NCBI GenBank assembly: GCA_002315555.1
Contig: DCHF01000035.1
Coordinates: 51,905-68,745 of the forward strand
From: Lachnospiraceae bacterium UBA1759
GTDB lineage: Bacteria > Bacillota > Clostridia > Lachnospirales > Lachnospiraceae
Length of the DNA: 16,841 nucleotides
Reading direction: 5' to 3'
In this document: positions 14,474 through 16,841 of the stretch, piece after piece
Position numbering within the stretch: position 1 is the stretch's first letter
How the letters are laid out: every line of letters begins with the position of its first letter
The notes under the pieces: generated by a model
Database searches by the model: none
Seen by the model: the letters and a program-made list of their open reading frames with translations, nothing else
Told to the model about the DNA's origin: nothing
Made by a program: the position numbers and the translations under genes

Positions 14474-15247
14474 TTACATGCAGGTGTAACCACCATCAAC
14501 TGCAATGTTCTGGCCGTTTACGTAAGAAGAAGCCGGAGATGCAAGATAGATCGCAGTGGTATCCAGTTCGCCTTCGTTGCCATAACGTGCAAGCGGGATC
14601 ATGGTCTTTGCATAGTTTACAAAGAACTCGGAATTCAGAGTGTCAACGGTAAGGGGGGTATAGAAGTAACCCGGGCAGATGCCGTTAACAGTGATACCCT
14701 TCTCGCCCCATTCAGCTGCAAGAGCACGGGTAAGGTTTACAACGCCGCCCTTTGCTGCATGATAGCAAGCGGTCGGAGCGATCTTATTACCGACTAAACC
14801 GTACATGGAAGCGATGTTGATGATACGGCCGTAGCCTGCCGGAAGCATAGCCTTCTTAGCGCAAGCACGTGCAACCTTGAAGGTACCGAACAGGTCGATG
14901 TTCATCTCATGCTCGAAGGTCTCATCGGGCATATCTTCTGCCGGAGTAACTCCACCCGTACCTGCATTGTTGATCAGAATATCGATGCGGCCGAATTCAG
15001 CCATGGTCTTATCGATTGCTTCTTCAACACTTGCGGTATCGGTAATGTCGCAACGGATGCCGACAGCCTTTACGCCGTAGGTTTCAGCGATTTCCTTTGC
15101 AACTTCGTCGATCAGATTCTGACGACGAGCCATTGCTACGATGTTGCAGCCCTGATTTGCAAGAGCCTTTGCCATCTGTACACCAAGACCGGTAGAGCAA
15201 CCGGTAACAACTGCTACCTGACCGGATAAGTCAAAGTATTTCTTCAT
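14474..15247 (-). CDS. Short-chain dehydrogenase/reductase, gluconate 5-dehydrogenase-like
   Basis: This 257-residue classical SDR has the cofactor loop TGCSTGLG (15-22), the structural motif NNAG (93-96), catalytic Ser147, Tyr162 and Lys166 in the YHAAK motif, and the C-terminal NGQNIAVDGGYTCM. Paired arginines at 41-42 after the second strand favour NADP(H). The overall sequence resembles gluconate 5-dehydrogenase and 3-oxoacyl-ACP reductase groups; the exact substrate cannot be fixed. AGGAGG lies 8 nt before the ATG. It is a single-gene unit with its own terminator. The upstream gap holds paired dyads rather than a consensus promoter. Confidence 0.88.
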   Translation of the reverse strand: MKKYFDLSGQVAVVTGCSTGLGVQMAKALANQGCNIVAMARRQNLIDEVAKEIAETYGVKAVGIRCDITDTASVEEAIDKTMAEFGRIDILINNAGTGGVTPAEDMPDETFEHEMNIDLFGTFKVARACAKKAMLPAGYGRIINIASMYGLVGNKIAPTACYHAAKGGVVNLTRALAAEWGEKGITVNGICPGYFYTPLTVDTLNSEFFVNYAKTMIPLARYGNEGELDTTAIYLASPASSYVNGQNIAVDGGYTCM

Positions 15248-15277
15248 TATGAGTGCCTCCTGTTAAGATAATTATGT

Positions 15278-15318
15278 TTTATAGCCGGACAACCCGCCCA
15301 TCGTTATCACTTTAACAA
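15278..15318 (-). promoter_or_regulatory. Candidate activator-dependent promoter of the short-chain dehydrogenase gene
   Basis: On the minus strand TATAAA (15278-15283) is a good -10, but the hexamer 17 nt upstream is TAACGA, a poor -35. That hexamer is one half of the dyad TTGTTA-N6-TAACGA (15301-15318). Its centre is roughly 38-40 bp from the predicted start near 15271, the usual place for a Crp/Fnr-type activator. It also fits a degenerate Rex site. Which regulator binds is inference. Confidence 0.4.
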
Positions 15319-15345
15319 TGCTTTATCAATTTGCATATTACTACT

Positions 15346-15357
15346 TTGTTATAACGA
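15346..15357. promoter_or_regulatory. Second dyad upstream of the short-chain dehydrogenase gene
   Basis: On the plus strand TTGTTATAACGA repeats the same two half-sites as the proximal dyad (TTGTTA and TAACGA), but with no spacer. Its centre is 42 bp from the centre of the proximal dyad, which is four helical turns. The shared half-sites suggest one regulator. Confidence 0.35.
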
Positions 15358-15376
15358 TTATATATTTTTATATAAT
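15357..15376. repeat. AT-only inverted repeat
   Basis: ATTATATA and TATATAAT form perfect 8-bp arms with a 4-nt loop. It lies 14 nt after the GNAT gene stop. With no GC in the stem and no T-tract beyond it, it is at best a weak terminator; it may simply be part of the AT-rich upstream region of the dehydrogenase gene. Confidence 0.4.
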
Positions 15377-15390
15377 ACTTCGGACCGCGT

Positions 15391-15975
15391 TCATTCAAAC
15401 AGCCGGTCCGCCACCTCCGGAAACGGAATGAACGGCGCATTTTTCTTCTTGTGCGTGCCGATCATCTTTTCCATCCAGATCATGTCATACCACTGTTCGA
15501 ATTTATAGCCGCTGTCATGGAAGGTTCCCACCATCGAATAACCGAGATGCGCATGGAAGTCGTGGCTGGAATTGTCCAGATGATCGCTGTCCTTTTTTGC
15601 ATACGCGATGCACGCATTCACGTTCAGCACATTCTGCGCTTTCAGGCACTCCTCAAGCTTTTCGTAGAGCTTCCGCCCGTATCCTTTTCCGTGCAGATCA
15701 CGCCGCACATAAATGCTGGTTTCCACACTCCACTGATACGCCGCTCTGGCCTTGAAGCAGGAGGCATACGCGTAGCCGCAGATCTCTCCGCTTTCGTCCT
15801 CCAGGACGATGTAGGGATACCGCTCCTTCGTTTTCCGGATACGGTCCTCAAATTCCTCCAAAGTCGGGACTTCATACTCAAACGTGATGGCCGTCTCCAG
15901 CACATACGGCCGGTAGATCGCAAGCAGCGCTTCCGCGTCCTGCGGCTTTGCCTCACGGATCCTGATAGTTTCCAT
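15391..15975 (-). CDS. GNAT N-acetyltransferase, phosphinothricin acetyltransferase-like
   Basis: The 194-residue protein belongs to the Pat-like GNAT group, which transfers acetyl from acetyl-CoA to small amino compounds. It has IREAKPQDAEALLAIYRPYV, TAITFEYEVPTLEEF, GYAYASCFKARAAYQWSVE, and the acetyl-CoA loop RRDLHGKGYG (91-100), then GYKFEQWYDMIWMEK near the end. A longer loop (DSDHLDNSSHDFHAHLGYS) replaces the short N-x-x-S-x-x-L-H-E stretch of the canonical enzymes. I chose the ATG at 15973-15975, which has AGGAG 6 nt upstream; in-frame starts further up add residues unlike the family. The natural substrate is not known, and resistance activity should not be assumed. Confidence 0.85.
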   Translation of the reverse strand: METIRIREAKPQDAEALLAIYRPYVLETAITFEYEVPTLEEFEDRIRKTKERYPYIVLEDESGEICGYAYASCFKARAAYQWSVETSIYVRRDLHGKGYGRKLYEKLEECLKAQNVLNVNACIAYAKKDSDHLDNSSHDFHAHLGYSMVGTFHDSGYKFEQWYDMIWMEKMIGTHKKKNAPFIPFPEVADRLFE

Positions 15976-16054
15976 CGTCCTCTCCTCTTCCATGTGATCT
16001 CCGGACAATTCCGGTGCCCCTGCGCTCTCCGCTCGCAACCGGTCCGGCGATATG

Positions 16055-16087
16055 AAAACTGCCGGAATGCATTCACATTCCGGCAGT
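16055..16087 (-). terminator. Rho-independent terminator after pckA
   Basis: On the minus strand a perfect 12-bp stem (16076-16087 pairing with 16058-16069) with a 6-nt loop is followed by four T residues. It lies 31 nt after the pckA stop. The T-tract is short, so some read-through into the GNAT gene is possible. Confidence 0.8.
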
Positions 16088-16088
16088 C

Positions 16089-16094
16089 ATTATA
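16089..16094 (-). promoter_or_regulatory. Possible -10 box for the GNAT gene, just before the pckA terminator stem
   Basis: On the minus strand a perfect TATAAT lies between the pckA stop and the terminator hairpin. No good -35 is present at 16-18 nt upstream. If it is used, the GNAT transcript would begin at the hairpin itself. Confidence is low. Confidence 0.25.
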
Positions 16095-16118
16095 CTGTCT
16101 TGAATTGCAGCGAAACGA

Positions 16119-16841
16119 TTACAGTTCCGGGCCTGCTGCAACGAGAGCCTTACCGGCTTCGTTGGTGGTGTACTTAGCAAAGTTCTTAACGAATCTGCCT
16201 GCAAGGTCCTGAGCCTTCTCTTCCCAGACAGCAACATCAGCGTAGGTATCTCTCGGGTCAAGGATGGCCGGATCAACACCCGGAAGTTCGGTCGGAACTT
16301 CGAAGTTGAAGTGCGGAATGGTCTTGGTCGGAGCGGTGTTGATAGAACCGTCAAGGATCGCATCGATGATACCGCGGGTATCCTTAATGGAGATACGCTT
16401 GCCGGTACCGTTCCAGCCGGTGTTTACAAGGTAAGCCTTGGCGCCGCTCTTTTCCATCTTCTTAACCAGCTCTTCGCCGTACTTGGTCGGATGCAGCTCG
16501 AGGAAAGCCTGACCGAAGCAAGCAGAGAAGGTCGGGGTCGGCTCGGTGATACCGCGCTCGGTACCGGCCAGCTTAGCGGTGAAGCCTGACAGGAAGTAGT
16601 ACTGAGTCTGCTCCGGGGTCAGGATGGAAACCGGGGGCAGAACGCCGAATGCATCTGCGGAAAGGAAGATCACATTCTTTGCATCCGGACCTGCGGATAC
16701 GCCGTTTACGGTAGAAGCGATCTTCTCGATGTGATCGATCGGGTAAGATACGCGGGTATTCTCGGTAACGCTCTTGTCATCGAAGTCGATGGTGCCGTCT
16801 TCAGCAACGGTAACGTTCTCAAGAAGAGCATTTCTCTTGAT
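16119..16841 (-). CDS. pckA: Phosphoenolpyruvate carboxykinase (ATP), C-terminal part
   Basis: The reading frame is open to the right edge, so this is the last 240 residues of a protein that normally has about 530. PckA interconverts oxaloacetate plus ATP with PEP, CO2 and ADP. Diagnostic segments are TENTRVSYPIDHI, NVIFLSADAFGVLPPVS, LTPEQTQYYFLSGFTAKLAGTE, TEPTPTFSACFG, LVNTGWNGTGKRISIKDTR and the C-terminal VPTELPGVDPAILDPRDTYAD. They mark the ATP-using rather than the GTP-using family. An internal GTG at 16671-16673 codes for the valine of NVIF and is not a start. Codon use is strongly biased (many GCT, GTA, AAG), as in a highly expressed gene. Confidence 0.95.
   Translation of the reverse strand: MKRNALLENVTVAEDGTIDFDDKSVTENTRVSYPIDHIEKIASTVNGVSAGPDAKNVIFLSADAFGVLPPVSILTPEQTQYYFLSGFTAKLAGTERGITEPTPTFSACFGQAFLELHPTKYGEELVKKMEKSGAKAYLVNTGWNGTGKRISIKDTRGIIDAILDGSINTAPTKTIPHFNFEVPTELPGVDPAILDPRDTYADVAVWEEKAQDLAGRFVKNFAKYTTNEAGKALVAAGPEL

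Noticed and set aside
1..16841. A mobile element, defence island, CRISPR array or biosynthetic cluster.
   Set aside because: No transposase, integrase, terminal inverted repeats, spaced repeat array, defence domain or synthetase was seen; nearly all genes are core metabolism.

Overview
The window is an ordinary-looking stretch of bacterial chromosome, moderately GC-rich and densely coded, with strong Shine-Dalgarno sites (AGGAG or AAGGAGG) and sigmaA-type promoters. The gene set suggests a fermentative Clostridia member, possibly Lachnospiraceae-like. The pointers are a two-gene NfnAB-type transhydrogenase, ATP-type PEP carboxykinase, a SipW/ER-type signal peptidase, AzlCD and a tandem DUF1508 protein. 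The lineage call is inference from gene content, not a database match. I see no mobile element, prophage, CRISPR array, rRNA or tRNA, and no clearly new multi-gene system.

Positions 1-7740 form a divergent aspartate-family amino-acid locus. Leftwards from about 3668 runs thrC, then a MTA/SAH-type nucleosidase, a signal peptidase, azlC and azlD, tightly packed with 8- and 11-nt overlaps; azlD is cut by the window edge. Rightwards from about 3691 runs hom, lysC, asd and a small DUF218 protein, ending at a strong hairpin terminator (7750-7788). LysC, Asd and Hom take aspartate to homoserine and ThrC makes threonine. The homoserine kinase gene thrB is not in the window. The two promoters overlap so closely that their -10 boxes share bases, and a 7-bp inverted repeat is centred on them.

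Positions 7884-11799 hold unrelated leftward units: a glycerophosphodiester phosphodiesterase; a monocistronic tandem-DUF1508 (YegP-like) gene with a near-consensus promoter and a 16-bp terminator stem; and truA followed by a type-B carboxylesterase whose 3' end carries a short tandem duplication.

Positions 12018-16841 hold leftward redox and carbon-metabolism genes: nfnA-nfnB (electron-bifurcating ferredoxin/NAD(P)H transhydrogenase subunits), an NADPH-type short-chain dehydrogenase, a phosphinothricin-acetyltransferase-like GNAT, and the 3' part of pckA. Most units end in a recognisable terminator. The upstream regions of nfnA and of the dehydrogenase carry dyads that look like operators and are the best regulatory leads in this half.
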